From positions 1-43,885 of the forward strand of contig CADCEW010000016.1 of NCBI GenBank assembly GCA_902800585.1: 43,885 nt of DNA. Direction: 5' to 3'. Positions 23,235 through 31,025 of the stretch are shown here, in pieces. Origin of the DNA: an uncultured Prevotellaceae bacterium. Its GTDB lineage: Bacteria > Bacteroidota > Bacteroidia > Bacteroidales > Bacteroidaceae. Each line of letters begins with the position of its first letter. The first letter of the stretch is position 1. The notes beneath the pieces are model-generated. The model saw nothing but the letters and a program-made list of their open reading frames with translations. It made no database searches and was not told where the DNA came from. A program made the translations under genes and the position numbers.

Positions 23235-24568
23235 TGGCATCATTCAATATTGAAGGCGGAAGACTGCTCAGCGGTACGATTACTCCACAAGGTGCCAAGA
23301 ACGAGGCATTGGAAGTCATCTGTGCCACCTTGCTCACCAGTGAGGAGGTGACGATACATAATATCCCTGACATCCGCGATGTCAACAACCTCATCCAACT
23401 GCTGAAGGATATCGGTGTGAAAGTGAAACCCAAGTATTCTGAATATTCCAATTATTCAGAAAAATCTGGAAGCTACACCTTCCAAGCCGATCAACTCGAC
23501 CTGAAATACCTGGAGAGCGATGAGTTCGTACAGAAATGTGCAGCACTGCGTGGCTCTGTCTTGATGATTGGTCCGCTGTTGGCTCGCATGGGCAAAGCTA
23601 TCATCACCAAACCAGGTGGTGACAAGATTGGAAGGAGACGTTTGGACACCCATTTCATGGGTTTCAAGTGCTTGGGTGCCAAGTTCCACCATATTGAGCA
23701 TCGTAATGTTTATGAGATAGGTGCCAAGAAACTGAAAGGCACTTATATGTTGCTCGACGAGGCTTCAGTGACTGGTACGGCAAATATCGTGATGGCTGCC
23801 GTCTTCGCAGAAGGTACGACGACCATCTATAATGCCGCCTGCGAGCCTTATATCCAACAACTCTGTCACATGCTTAACAGCATGGGAGCGAATATCAGCG
23901 GCATCGGTTCCAACCTGTTGACCATCGTAGGCGTGAAGAGCCTGCATGGTACTGAACACAAACTGTTGCCTGATATGATTGAGGTGGGTTCATTTATCGG
24001 ACTTGCCGCAATGGTGGGCGATGGCATCCGTATCAAGGATGTGTCACTGAAAGACCTTGGCATCATCCCCGATGCCTTCAGACGATTGGGCGTCAAGGTG
24101 GAGACTGACGGCGACGACCTGTATATCCCACGACAGAAACACTATGTCGTAGACTCGTTTATCGATGGGACTATCATGACACTGGCCGACGCACCCTGGC
24201 CTGGGCTGACACCTGACCTGTTGAGTGTACTCATCGTAGTAGCCACACAGGGACGCGGTTCTGTCCTCTTCCACCAGAAGATGTTCGAGAGTCGTCTGTT
24301 TTTTGTCGACCGTCTCATTGACATGGGAGCACAGATCATCCTTTGTGACCCCCATCGTGCCGTCGTCGTAGGACATGACCGCAAACTGACACTCCGCGCC
24401 AGCAGGATGTCGAGTCCTGATATCCGTGCAGGTATCGCCCTGCTGATTGCTGCCTTGAGTGCCAACGGCACCAGTACCATCAGTAATATCGAACAGATAG
24501 ACCGTGGTTATGAGAATATCGAAGGGCGACTCAATGCGCTGGGTGCTAAGATAACGAGAAATGATTAA
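23234..24568 (+). CDS. murA: UDP-N-acetylglucosamine 1-carboxyvinyltransferase
   Basis: A 444-residue MurA, first committed step of peptidoglycan synthesis in the cytoplasm. PQGAKNEALEVICATLLT, LDEASVTGTANIVMAAV and TPDLLSVLIVVATQ are conserved. In the active-site loop KPGGDKIGRRRLDTHF, Asp130 stands where the Escherichia coli enzyme has Cys115. Cys-to-Asp MurA variants are known to resist fosfomycin, and Asp appears usual in this phylum. Residues 68-76 (YSEYSNYSE) are a short in-frame 9-bp repeat in a surface region before the first conserved strand-turn. It overlaps rimM by 8 bases. Confidence 0.94.
   Translation: MASFNIEGGRLLSGTITPQGAKNEALEVICATLLTSEEVTIHNIPDIRDVNNLIQLLKDIGVKVKPKYSEYSNYSEKSGSYTFQADQLDLKYLESDEFVQKCAALRGSVLMIGPLLARMGKAIITKPGGDKIGRRRLDTHFMGFKCLGAKFHHIEHRNVYEIGAKKLKGTYMLLDEASVTGTANIVMAAVFAEGTTTIYNAACEPYIQQLCHMLNSMGANISGIGSNLLTIVGVKSLHGTEHKLLPDMIEVGSFIGLAAMVGDGIRIKDVSLKDLGIIPDAFRRLGVKVETDGDDLYIPRQKHYVVDSFIDGTIMTLADAPWPGLTPDLLSVLIVVATQGRGSVLFHQKMFESRLFFVDRLIDMGAQIILCDPHRAVVVGHDRKLTLRASRMSSPDIRAGIALLIAALSANGTSTISNIEQIDRGYENIEGRLNALGAKITRND
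23435..23461. repeat. 9-bp tandem array TATTCNRAN, 3 units, in frame in murA
   Basis: TATTCTGAA, TATTCCAAT and TATTCAGAA encode YSE-YSN-YSE, followed by a decayed fourth unit (AAATCTGGA). The unit length is a codon multiple, so copy changes would keep frame. Confidence 0.75.
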
Positions 24569-25067
24569 GAACGAAGAGGTTTACAAGATAGGCAGGCTGG
24601 GTAAGTCGCACGGTATCAAAGGAGAGATATCGTTCCAGTTCGACGACGATGTCTTCGACCGTGTAGATGCCGACTACCTTGTATTGGAGATAGACGGCAT
24701 CCTCGTGCCGTTCTTTATGGAGGAATATCGTTTCCGCTCCGACTCCCTCGCCCTGGTGAAGTTCTGCGATATCGACACCCAGGAGCGTGCCTCTGAACTG
24801 ACTGGCTGTGACGTGTATTTCCCACGTGACTTGGCAGACGAAGACGATACTCCTACCCTTGCTTCCCTTGTAGGTTTCGACTTAATAGAAGCATCCAACA
24901 ACAAAAAGGTAGGCACCATCGCCTCCATCGACGACAGTACTGCCAATATCCTCTTTGAACTGGAAGACGGACGACTCATCCCAGCCACGGATGACCTTAT
25001 CACAGACATCAATACCAAGGACAGAACAATAAAAATGGAAATCCCTGAGGGATTGTTAGAACTATGA
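24561..25067 (+). CDS. rimM: 16S rRNA processing protein RimM
   Basis: A 168-residue ribosome maturation factor of usual length. The N-terminal RimM domain has YKIGRLGKSHGIKGEISFQF. A PRC-barrel follows from about residue 95, with LVGFDLIEASNNKKVGTIASI and LIPATDDLITDIN. It helps assemble the 30S head. Its start lies inside the murA 3' end (8-base overlap) and its stop overlaps dxr by 4 bases, so translation is coupled along the operon. Confidence 0.93.
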   Translation: MIKNEEVYKIGRLGKSHGIKGEISFQFDDDVFDRVDADYLVLEIDGILVPFFMEEYRFRSDSLALVKFCDIDTQERASELTGCDVYFPRDLADEDDTPTLASLVGFDLIEASNNKKVGTIASIDDSTANILFELEDGRLIPATDDLITDINTKDRTIKMEIPEGLLEL

Positions 25068-26221
25068 AGAAAAGACAAATAGCCATTCTCGGCTCCACAG
25101 GGTCGATAGGCACACAGGCATTACAGGTCATCGAGGAGCATTGCGACCTCTATGAGGTGTATTGTCTGACTGCCAATAACAAGGTGGAACTGCTGGCAGA
25201 ACAAGCCCATCGCTTCAAGCCTGCCGCCATCGTCATTGCCAACGAGGCTCGCTACGACGAGTTGAAACGGTTGATGGACGATATGCCAGACGTGAAGGTG
25301 TATGCAGGAAAACAAGCCCTCGACGAAATCGTGGAGGCTGGTCCTATCGATATGGTGCTGACAGCAATGGTAGGTTTCGCAGGACTGTCACCTACGATTC
25401 ATGCTGTCAAGGCACGTAAGGCTATTGCCCTCGCCAACAAAGAGACACTGGTAGTGGCAGGTGAGTTGATTCAAGACCTCGCCACACAATACCATGTTCC
25501 CATCCTGCCTGTGGATAGTGAGCACTCTGCCATCTTCCAGAGCCTAGTAGGCGAAGACCATAATCCTATCGAGAAGATTCTGCTTACCGCCAGTGGAGGA
25601 CCCTTCCGTAACATGACGATGGAGCAGATTGCCAAGGTGACAAAGGACGATGCCCTGCGCCATCCTACATGGGATATGGGTGCGAAGATCACCATCGACT
25701 CAGCCACGATGATGAACAAAGGCTTCGAGGTGATAGAGGCGAAATGGCTCTTTGGTGTGAAAGCGTCACAGATACAAGTACTGGTGCATCCACAGAGTAT
25801 TGTGCATAGTGCTGTACAGTTTGAGGATGGTGCCGTCAAGGCGCAACTTGGTGTACCTGACATGCGACTGCCTATCCAGTATGCGTTCTCCTATCCTCGC
25901 AGACTTCCGCTCAGTGGAAGCAGACTGGACCTTTTTGCTGCGCAGCATCTGGATTTCTTCGAGCCCGACTTGAAGAAGTTCCGCTGTCTTGCCCTTGCCT
26001 TCGAGGCGATTCAGAAAGGTGGTAACATGCCGTGTATCGTCAATGCCGCCAACGAGATCGTCAACCGTGGTTTCTTGGAAGACAAGTGTACGTTCCTCCA
26101 GATGAGCGACATCATCGCCGAGACCATGCAGCGTTGCACCTTCGATGCCACACCCAATTACGACACTTATATCGCCACCGATGCCGAAGCCAGACGCATC
26201 GCGGCAGAATTAATGAAATAA
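25064..26221 (+). CDS. dxr: 1-deoxy-D-xylulose 5-phosphate reductoisomerase
   Basis: A 385-residue IspC/Dxr, which makes MEP, the first committed isoprenoid intermediate. The NADPH loop is ILGSTGSIGTQAL near the N-terminus. ALANKETLVVAGELI and LPVDSEHSAIFQ supply substrate and metal ligands, and SATMMNKGFEVIEA is the conserved phosphate-site segment. It overlaps rimM by 4 bases and rseP follows after 6. Another enzyme of the same pathway, ispF, lies 11 kb downstream in this window. Confidence 0.95.
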   Translation: MKKRQIAILGSTGSIGTQALQVIEEHCDLYEVYCLTANNKVELLAEQAHRFKPAAIVIANEARYDELKRLMDDMPDVKVYAGKQALDEIVEAGPIDMVLTAMVGFAGLSPTIHAVKARKAIALANKETLVVAGELIQDLATQYHVPILPVDSEHSAIFQSLVGEDHNPIEKILLTASGGPFRNMTMEQIAKVTKDDALRHPTWDMGAKITIDSATMMNKGFEVIEAKWLFGVKASQIQVLVHPQSIVHSAVQFEDGAVKAQLGVPDMRLPIQYAFSYPRRLPLSGSRLDLFAAQHLDFFEPDLKKFRCLALAFEAIQKGGNMPCIVNAANEIVNRGFLEDKCTFLQMSDIIAETMQRCTFDATPNYDTYIATDAEARRIAAELMK

Positions 26222-26227
26222 TAAATT

Positions 26228-27598
26228 ATGGACGTTTTTTTAATAAGAGTATTACAATTCATTCTTGCCATCTCCCTGTTGGTATTGCTTCACGAGGGAG
26301 GACATTTCTTCTTCGCCAAACTCTTCGGAGTACGCGTGGATAAGTTCTATGTGTTCTTCGACTGGAAGTTCAGCCTGTTTAAGTTCAAGCCCAAAGGCAG
26401 TGACACCGAATACGGTATCGGCTGGTTACCTTTAGGCGGTTATTGTAAGATAGCAGGTATGATTGACGAGAGTTTCGATACAGAACAGATGAAACAACCT
26501 GTACAATCTTGGGAGTTTCGTGCGAAACCTGCATGGCAACGGCTGCTGATCATGATTGGCGGCGTACTCGTCAACTTCCTCCTTGCCCTCTTCATCTACT
26601 CGATGATTCTGTTCTATTGGGGTGACACCTATATCCCCGTGAAGGACATGACGCTAGGTATGAAATTCAACCAAGAGGCAAAATCGTATGGTTTCAAGGA
26701 TGGCGATATCCTGATAGGGACAGAGAAAAATGCTTTCAAGGACTTCAGTGCCGACCTCTATCGTGACATCTCCGAGGCAAAGCGTGTGGATATCCTCCGC
26801 AATGGCAAGAAGATGAGCATCAACCTGCCTGGTGAACTGAACTTGTTAGGTATGATGAAGGCAGACCCAGCCTTTGTGCGTCCACTGATACCTTCTAAGA
26901 TTGACAGTATCTTCCCTGGTACACCTGCCGAGAAGATCGGTATCAAGGCTGGCGACCATATCCTTGCCCTCAACGGTTCCCCTGTCGACTCCTACAATGA
27001 ATTCATTGACCTGTTAGGTCGTCGTCAGGACTTACTCGATACGGCTACCTCACCTGCCGACAGTCTAAAGGCACGTACTGTGACGATTGTCTTTGGTAAT
27101 GAGAGCAAAACAGATACAGTGACCACCCAACTGACACCTGACCTGAAACTGGGTGTTACCTTCAGTAGCCTCGCAGGACTCTATAAGCCTGTCACCAAGG
27201 AATACGGTTTCTTGGAGAGTATTCCTGCTGGTATCCAATACGGTTGTGACGTACTTGGCAGTTATGTGGGTGACATGAAATATGTGTTTACGGCTGACGG
27301 AGCGAAGTCACTGGGTGGTTTCGGAGCCATCGGCAGTCTCTTCCCACCCATGTGGGACTGGTATATGTTCTGGAAGATGACTGCTTTCCTCAGCATCATC
27401 CTCGCCTTCATGAACATCCTACCTATTCCAGCCTTGGATGGTGGACATGTATTGTTCCTGTTGTATGAGATCATCACCCGTCGCAAACCCTCTGAGACCT
27501 TCATGATTCGTGCAGAATATGTCGGTTTCGGCATCCTCATCCTTTTGATGGTTGTCGCGAATCTCAACGACATCCTGCGCTGGTTAGGGTATCTATAG
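26228..27598 (+). CDS. rseP: RIP zinc metalloprotease RseP (site-2 protease family)
   Basis: A 456-residue inner-membrane intramembrane protease. HEGGH (His22, Glu23, His26) in the first helix is the zinc site. The third ligand region NILPIPALDGGH is near residues 395-408. A periplasmic PDZ domain lies at about 215-275 (FPGTPAEKIGIKAGDHILALNG). Family members cut anti-sigma factors and clear signal-peptide remnants. The stop codon itself falls inside a 9-bp tandem repeat. It ends the tsaB operon. Confidence 0.93.
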   Translation: MDVFLIRVLQFILAISLLVLLHEGGHFFFAKLFGVRVDKFYVFFDWKFSLFKFKPKGSDTEYGIGWLPLGGYCKIAGMIDESFDTEQMKQPVQSWEFRAKPAWQRLLIMIGGVLVNFLLALFIYSMILFYWGDTYIPVKDMTLGMKFNQEAKSYGFKDGDILIGTEKNAFKDFSADLYRDISEAKRVDILRNGKKMSINLPGELNLLGMMKADPAFVRPLIPSKIDSIFPGTPAEKIGIKAGDHILALNGSPVDSYNEFIDLLGRRQDLLDTATSPADSLKARTVTIVFGNESKTDTVTTQLTPDLKLGVTFSSLAGLYKPVTKEYGFLESIPAGIQYGCDVLGSYVGDMKYVFTADGAKSLGGFGAIGSLFPPMWDWYMFWKMTAFLSIILAFMNILPIPALDGGHVLFLLYEIITRRKPSETFMIRAEYVGFGILILLMVVANLNDILRWLGYL

Positions 27599-27638
27599 TT
27601 CCTATAGTTCCCATAGTTCTCATAGTCCCTATATTATA
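27594..27638. repeat. 9-bp tandem array YATAGTTCC, about 5 units, across the rseP stop
   Basis: TATAGTTCC, TATAGTTCC, CATAGTTCT, CATAGTCCC and TATATTATA follow at period 9. The first TAG is the rseP stop codon (27596-27598). This and the items below account for the first part of the 379-base gap before rplM. Confidence 0.8.
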
Positions 27639-27658
27639 TATATAAGGTGTACGATTAG

Positions 27659-27704
27659 GAACTGGATAAGTTAAATAATATTAAATGTTTAGCTTATCCA
27701 GTTC
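27659..27704 (+). terminator. long inverted repeat, probable terminator after rseP
   Basis: GAACTGGATAAG (27659-27670) pairs perfectly with CTTATCCAGTTC (27693-27704) across a 22-base AT-rich loop. A modest T-rich run (TTCGTTTT) follows. It separates the rseP operon from the ribosomal promoter. The large loop and interrupted T tract make it less certain than a classic terminator. Confidence 0.55.
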
Positions 27705-27733
27705 TTCGTTTTCCACATTCGAGAGAAAAGCCG

Positions 27734-27741
27734 TACCTTTG
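27734..27741 (+). promoter_or_regulatory. promoter -7 box of the rplM operon
   Basis: TACCTTTG is an exact TAnnTTTG match. No clear TTTG stands at -33, only T-rich sequence. Transcription should begin near 27747, leaving a leader of about 230 bases before rplM. Confidence 0.65.
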
Positions 27742-27747
27742 CAGTCC

Positions 27748-27977
27748 GATTATTGGGGAGAGACTTAGAATCCCCGTGGATTGTGTGTAAATAGCGGTGT
27801 CTTTGGCCGGGCACGGCGGTTTGTGAATCACGATTCAGCGCGATCGTCCGTAAGGACAATCTGCAAATGCACAGACGTTAGACTACTGCGGAGCGTTAGA
27901 CTCTCTGCTGTGGTGTTTGTTTGTGTATAAGAGAAAAGAAAGAAATTGTTTTTTAGTAGTAAAATTTAAAAAGTAAA
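27748..27977 (+). promoter_or_regulatory. long structured 5' leader of the rplM-rpsI-rpsB-tsf operon
   Basis: About 230 bases without a convincing reading frame, GC-rich compared with the flanks. Local hairpins seen are GGGGA/TCCCC (starting near 27755), GAATC/GATTC with a two-base loop, and GTCC-GTAA-GGAC, which closes a GNRA-type tetraloop (near 27849-27860). CGTTAGACT occurs twice (near 27877 and 27895). A ribosomal-protein autoregulatory leader is the obvious hypothesis; no known RNA family was recognised with confidence. Confidence 0.5.
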
Positions 27978-28445
27978 ATGAACACTTTAAGTTACAAGAC
28001 GCTTTCCGTATCAAAGGAAGCTGCCCGTGAGCAGAAGGAATGGGTGGTCATCGACGCTACCGATCAGGTAGTGGGCCGCTTGGCTTCTAAGGTCGCAAAG
28101 TTGATTCGCGGAAAGTACAAGCCCAACTTCACTCCTAACCAGGATTGTGGAGACAATGTAATTATCATCAATGCCGCTAAAGTGAAGTTTACCGGCAAGA
28201 AAGAGACTGACAAGGTATACACCCGTTATACTGGTTATCCTGGTGGTCAGCGTTTCAGCACTCCTGCTGAGTTGCGTAAGACAACATTCGGTGTAGAGCG
28301 TTTCCTGAAGCACGCTGTTAAGGGCATGCTGCCCAAAGGTCCTCTTGGACGTCATCTGTTGGACAACCTCTATATCTATGAGGGAACAGAGCATAAGCAC
28401 GAGGCTCAGAAGCCAAAAGCAATTGATATTAACCAGTATAAATAA
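27978..28445 (+). CDS. rplM: 50S ribosomal protein L13 (uL13)
   Basis: A 155-residue uL13. WVVIDATDQVVGRLASKVAKLIRGKYKPNF and the KVKFTGKKETDKVYTRYTGYPGG segment are diagnostic, followed by HAVKGMLPKGPLGRHLLDNLYIYEG. The N-terminal extension of about 20 residues and the C-terminal tail fit Bacteroidota uL13. It starts a four-gene translation operon, with rpsI after 11 bases, behind a long leader. Confidence 0.97.
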   Translation: MNTLSYKTLSVSKEAAREQKEWVVIDATDQVVGRLASKVAKLIRGKYKPNFTPNQDCGDNVIIINAAKVKFTGKKETDKVYTRYTGYPGGQRFSTPAELRKTTFGVERFLKHAVKGMLPKGPLGRHLLDNLYIYEGTEHKHEAQKPKAIDINQYK

Positions 28446-28456
28446 TAAGATAGAAG

Positions 28457-28843
28457 ATGGAAGTAATTAATGCAATCGGTCGTCGTAAGAGTTCAGTAGC
28501 TCGCGTTTACCTGAGTGAAGGCACAGGTAAGATTACGATCAACAAGAAAGATTTAACCGAGTATTTCCCTTCAGCTATCCTGCAGTACGTGGTTAAGCAG
28601 CCGCTGAACCTGCTCGAAGTGGCTGAGAAATATGACATCAAGGCAAACCTCGACGGTGGTGGTTTCACAGGTCAGAGTCAGGCACTGCGCCTCGCTATTG
28701 CTCGTGCACTGGTCAAGGTGAATGCTGAAGATAAGAAGACTTTGAAGGTACAGGGTTTCCTCACCCGCGACTCTCGTGAGGTTGAGCGTAAGAAGCCAGG
28801 TCAGCCAAAGGCTCGTCGTCGCTTCCAGTTCAGTAAGCGTTAA
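28457..28843 (+). CDS. rpsI: 30S ribosomal protein S9 (uS9)
   Basis: A 128-residue uS9. The N-terminus MEVINAIGRRKSSVARVYL, the GGGFTGQSQALRLAIARALV core and the C-terminal KKPGQPKARRRFQFSKR tail, whose last Arg reaches the P-site tRNA, are all conserved. It pairs with rplM as in most bacteria. Confidence 0.97.
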   Translation: MEVINAIGRRKSSVARVYLSEGTGKITINKKDLTEYFPSAILQYVVKQPLNLLEVAEKYDIKANLDGGGFTGQSQALRLAIARALVKVNAEDKKTLKVQGFLTRDSREVERKKPGQPKARRRFQFSKR

Positions 28844-28882
28844 TACTGGACTACGTTTAGTATCTAAACTGGTGAGATTCCT

Positions 28883-28918
28883 TCTAGATAATCTAGATAA
28901 TCTAGAGATTCTAGTTCC
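28883..28918. repeat. 9-bp tandem array TCTAGATAA, 4 units, between rpsI and rpsB
   Basis: TCTAGATAA, TCTAGATAA, TCTAGAGAT and TCTAGTTCC at exact period 9. Because TCTAGA is itself a palindrome, the array can also fold on itself. It sits in the 146-base gap inside the ribosomal operon. Confidence 0.8.
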
Positions 28919-28989
28919 GACTACCCTCCGGCTGGTTCTAAAGTAAGAATTAAAAAAGAAAGTAAACAACAATTTAAAGTATTAAGACA

Positions 28990-29925
28990 ATGTCAAGAAC
29001 TAATTTTGATATGTTATTGCAGGCTGGCTGTCATTTCGGTCACCTGAAGCGTAAGTGGAATCCTGCTATGGCACAGTATATCTACACTGAGCGTAATGGT
29101 ATCCACATCATCGATCTCCACAAGACTGTAGTTAAGATTGACGAGGCTGCAGACGCCCTGAAGCAGATTGCCAAGAGTGGTAAGAAAATCCTGTTCGTCG
29201 CTACTAAAAAACAGACAAAGGAAATCATCGCTGACAAAGCAACCAGCGTTGGTATGCCTTATGTTATCGAGCGTTGGCCTGGTGGTATGTTGACCAACTT
29301 CCCAACAATTCGTAAGGCCGTTAAGAAAATGGCGAACATCGACAAACTGATGCAGGACGGTACTTTCGCTAACCTTTCAAAGCGTGAGTTGCTGCAGATT
29401 ACCCGCCAGCGTGCTAAGTTGGAGAAGAACCTCGGTTCTATCGCTGACCTGACCCGTCTGCCCTCTGCTCTCTTCGTCGTTGACGTACTGAAAGAGCAGA
29501 TTGCCGTTCGTGAGGCTAACCGTTTAGGTATCCCCGTATTCGGTATCGTTGACACCAACTCTGATCCTAACAACATTGACTTCGTGATTCCTGCTAATGA
29601 TGACGCCAAGGATAGCGTTGAGACTATTCTCACTGCTTGCTGCAACGCCATCAACGAAGGTCTTGAGGAGCGTAAGGTTGAGAAGGCTGACGAGAAAGCT
29701 GCTGACGCTCAGGCTGAAGCAGATGCAGTTGAAGAGGTGAAGCCCAAGCGTGCTACCCGCACCCGCAAGACTGCCGAGCCAAAGGCTGAGGAGAAGGTTG
29801 AGGCTCCTGTAGAGGAAAAGGCTGAAGAGAAAGCTGAGGCTCCTGTTGAGGAGAAACCCAAGAAAACCAGAGCTCCTAAAAAAGCCAAGGAAGCTACTCC
29901 CGCTGAAGAGGCTGCTGCCGAGTAA
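28990..29925 (+). CDS. rpsB: 30S ribosomal protein S2 (uS2) with long Ala/Glu/Lys tail
   Basis: A 311-residue uS2. The fold occupies about residues 1-228 (FDMLLQAGCHFGHLKRKWNPAM, RWPGGMLTNFPTI, GIPVFGIVDTNSDPNNIDFVIPANDDA). The remaining 80 or so residues are low-complexity Glu/Ala/Lys/Pro with an internal repeat of the EAPVEEKAEEK type and basic clusters (KPKRATRTRK). uS2 is about 240 residues in Escherichia coli, so the tail is an extension. It is followed by tsf, as usual. Confidence 0.96.
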   Translation: MSRTNFDMLLQAGCHFGHLKRKWNPAMAQYIYTERNGIHIIDLHKTVVKIDEAADALKQIAKSGKKILFVATKKQTKEIIADKATSVGMPYVIERWPGGMLTNFPTIRKAVKKMANIDKLMQDGTFANLSKRELLQITRQRAKLEKNLGSIADLTRLPSALFVVDVLKEQIAVREANRLGIPVFGIVDTNSDPNNIDFVIPANDDAKDSVETILTACCNAINEGLEERKVEKADEKAADAQAEADAVEEVKPKRATRTRKTAEPKAEEKVEAPVEEKAEEKAEAPVEEKPKKTRAPKKAKEATPAEEAAAE

Positions 29926-29932
29926 GAACGTG

Positions 29933-29956
29933 ATAACGAAATAACGTAATAACGAA
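29933..29956. repeat. 8-bp tandem array ATAACGNN, 3 units, between rpsB and tsf
   Basis: ATAACG starts at 29933, 29941 and 29949, with a decayed further unit after it. It is the same family as the array inside DUF6080-like copy A and fills most of the 46-base gap. Confidence 0.75.
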
Positions 29957-29971
29957 TAATAACAAAACAAT

Positions 29972-30967
29972 ATGGCTATTTCTATAGACGATATCAAGAA
30001 GTTGCGTGCAATGACTGGCGCTGGTCTGGCTGACGTAAAGAAGGCTCTGACCGAGGCTGATGGCGACTTCGACAAGGCTAAGGAACTGCTCCGTGAGCGT
30101 GGACTTGCCATCGCTGCTAAGCGTAGCGACCGTGAGACATCTAATGGTTGTGTACTCGTTAAGGCTGTTGACGGCTTTGCCGCTACACTCGCCTTGAAGT
30201 GTGAGACCGACTTCGTTGCCAATGGTGCTGACTTCATCGCACTGACACAGAGCATCCTCGACGCTGCTATCGCAGCTAAGGCGAAGGACATTGAGGCTGT
30301 AAAGGCTCTCGACATCAATGGTCAGACTGCTCAGGAGGCTGTCACACAGCGTTCTGGTATTACTGGCGAGAAGATGGAGTTGGACGGATACCTGACGCTT
30401 GAGGGTGACAATATCGAGGTTTACGACCACATGGGTAAGCACACCCTCGCTACAATGGTACAGTTGAACAAGAACGCTGCCGAGGTTGGTCACAAGTTGG
30501 CTATGCAGGTAGCTGCCATGAAGCCCGTTGCCCTGAATGCTGAGAGCGTTGACCAGAAGATTCTGGACGAGGAGTACAAGACTGCTGTTGAGAAGACAAA
30601 GCTCGAGCAGGTAGAGAAGTACGTAGAGGTTGTCCTGAAGAAGGCTGGCATCAACCCCAACCTCGTTGACTCTGAGGATCACATCGAGAGCAACATCAAG
30701 AAGGGTTGGCTTACTGAGGAGCAGGCAAAAGAGGCTCGTGAACTGAAGGAGAAGGCTGCTGCTGAGAAGGCTGCTACCCTGAATCCTAACATGATTGAGA
30801 ACATTGCCAAGGGTCGTGTACAGAAGTTCTTGAAGGAGAACTGCCTGATTGACCAGGAGTTCCAGTTTGGTGATGGCGACAAGGCTACCGTTTCTCAGTG
30901 GCTTGCCCAGCAGGACAAGGAGCTGAAGATTGTGGACTTCAAGCGTTTCACACTCGTAGCAGAGTAA
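29972..30967 (+). CDS. tsf: elongation factor Ts
   Basis: A 331-residue EF-Ts, the nucleotide exchange factor for EF-Tu. The N-terminal UBA-like domain has IDDIKKLRAMTGAGLADVKKALTEADGD, and core blocks include LALKCETDFVANGADF. It is longer than the Escherichia coli protein (283 residues), with a Lys/Glu/Ala-rich insert at about 245-270 (REL KEKAAAEKAAT region). It ends the rplM operon just before a strong terminator. Confidence 0.96.
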   Translation: MAISIDDIKKLRAMTGAGLADVKKALTEADGDFDKAKELLRERGLAIAAKRSDRETSNGCVLVKAVDGFAATLALKCETDFVANGADFIALTQSILDAAIAAKAKDIEAVKALDINGQTAQEAVTQRSGITGEKMELDGYLTLEGDNIEVYDHMGKHTLATMVQLNKNAAEVGHKLAMQVAAMKPVALNAESVDQKILDEEYKTAVEKTKLEQVEKYVEVVLKKAGINPNLVDSEDHIESNIKKGWLTEEQAKEARELKEKAAAEKAATLNPNMIENIAKGRVQKFLKENCLIDQEFQFGDGDKATVSQWLAQQDKELKIVDFKRFTLVAE

Positions 30968-30990
30968 TTTTTCATGATACAATCAAAAAG

Positions 30991-31018
30991 CGCTGGCTCA
31001 AATGAGTCAGCGTTTTTT
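30991..31018 (+). terminator. intrinsic terminator after tsf, probably bidirectional
   Basis: CGCTGGCTC (30991-30999) pairs with GAGTCAGCG (31004-31012), with one G-T pair and an AAAT loop, followed by TTTTTT. Five A on the other side give a T tract for the convergent minus-strand gene too. Confidence 0.9.
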
Positions 31019-31025
31019 GTTTTCT

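Noticed and set aside
27734-27977. tRNA or known riboswitch in the rplM leader
   Set aside because: No cloverleaf with acceptor and T-arm consensus and no recognised riboswitch core could be found by eye.
29894-30982. Long open frame antisense to tsf
   Set aside because: Shadow of the strongly biased codon use of EF-Ts; no ribosome-binding site, promoter or recognisable protein.
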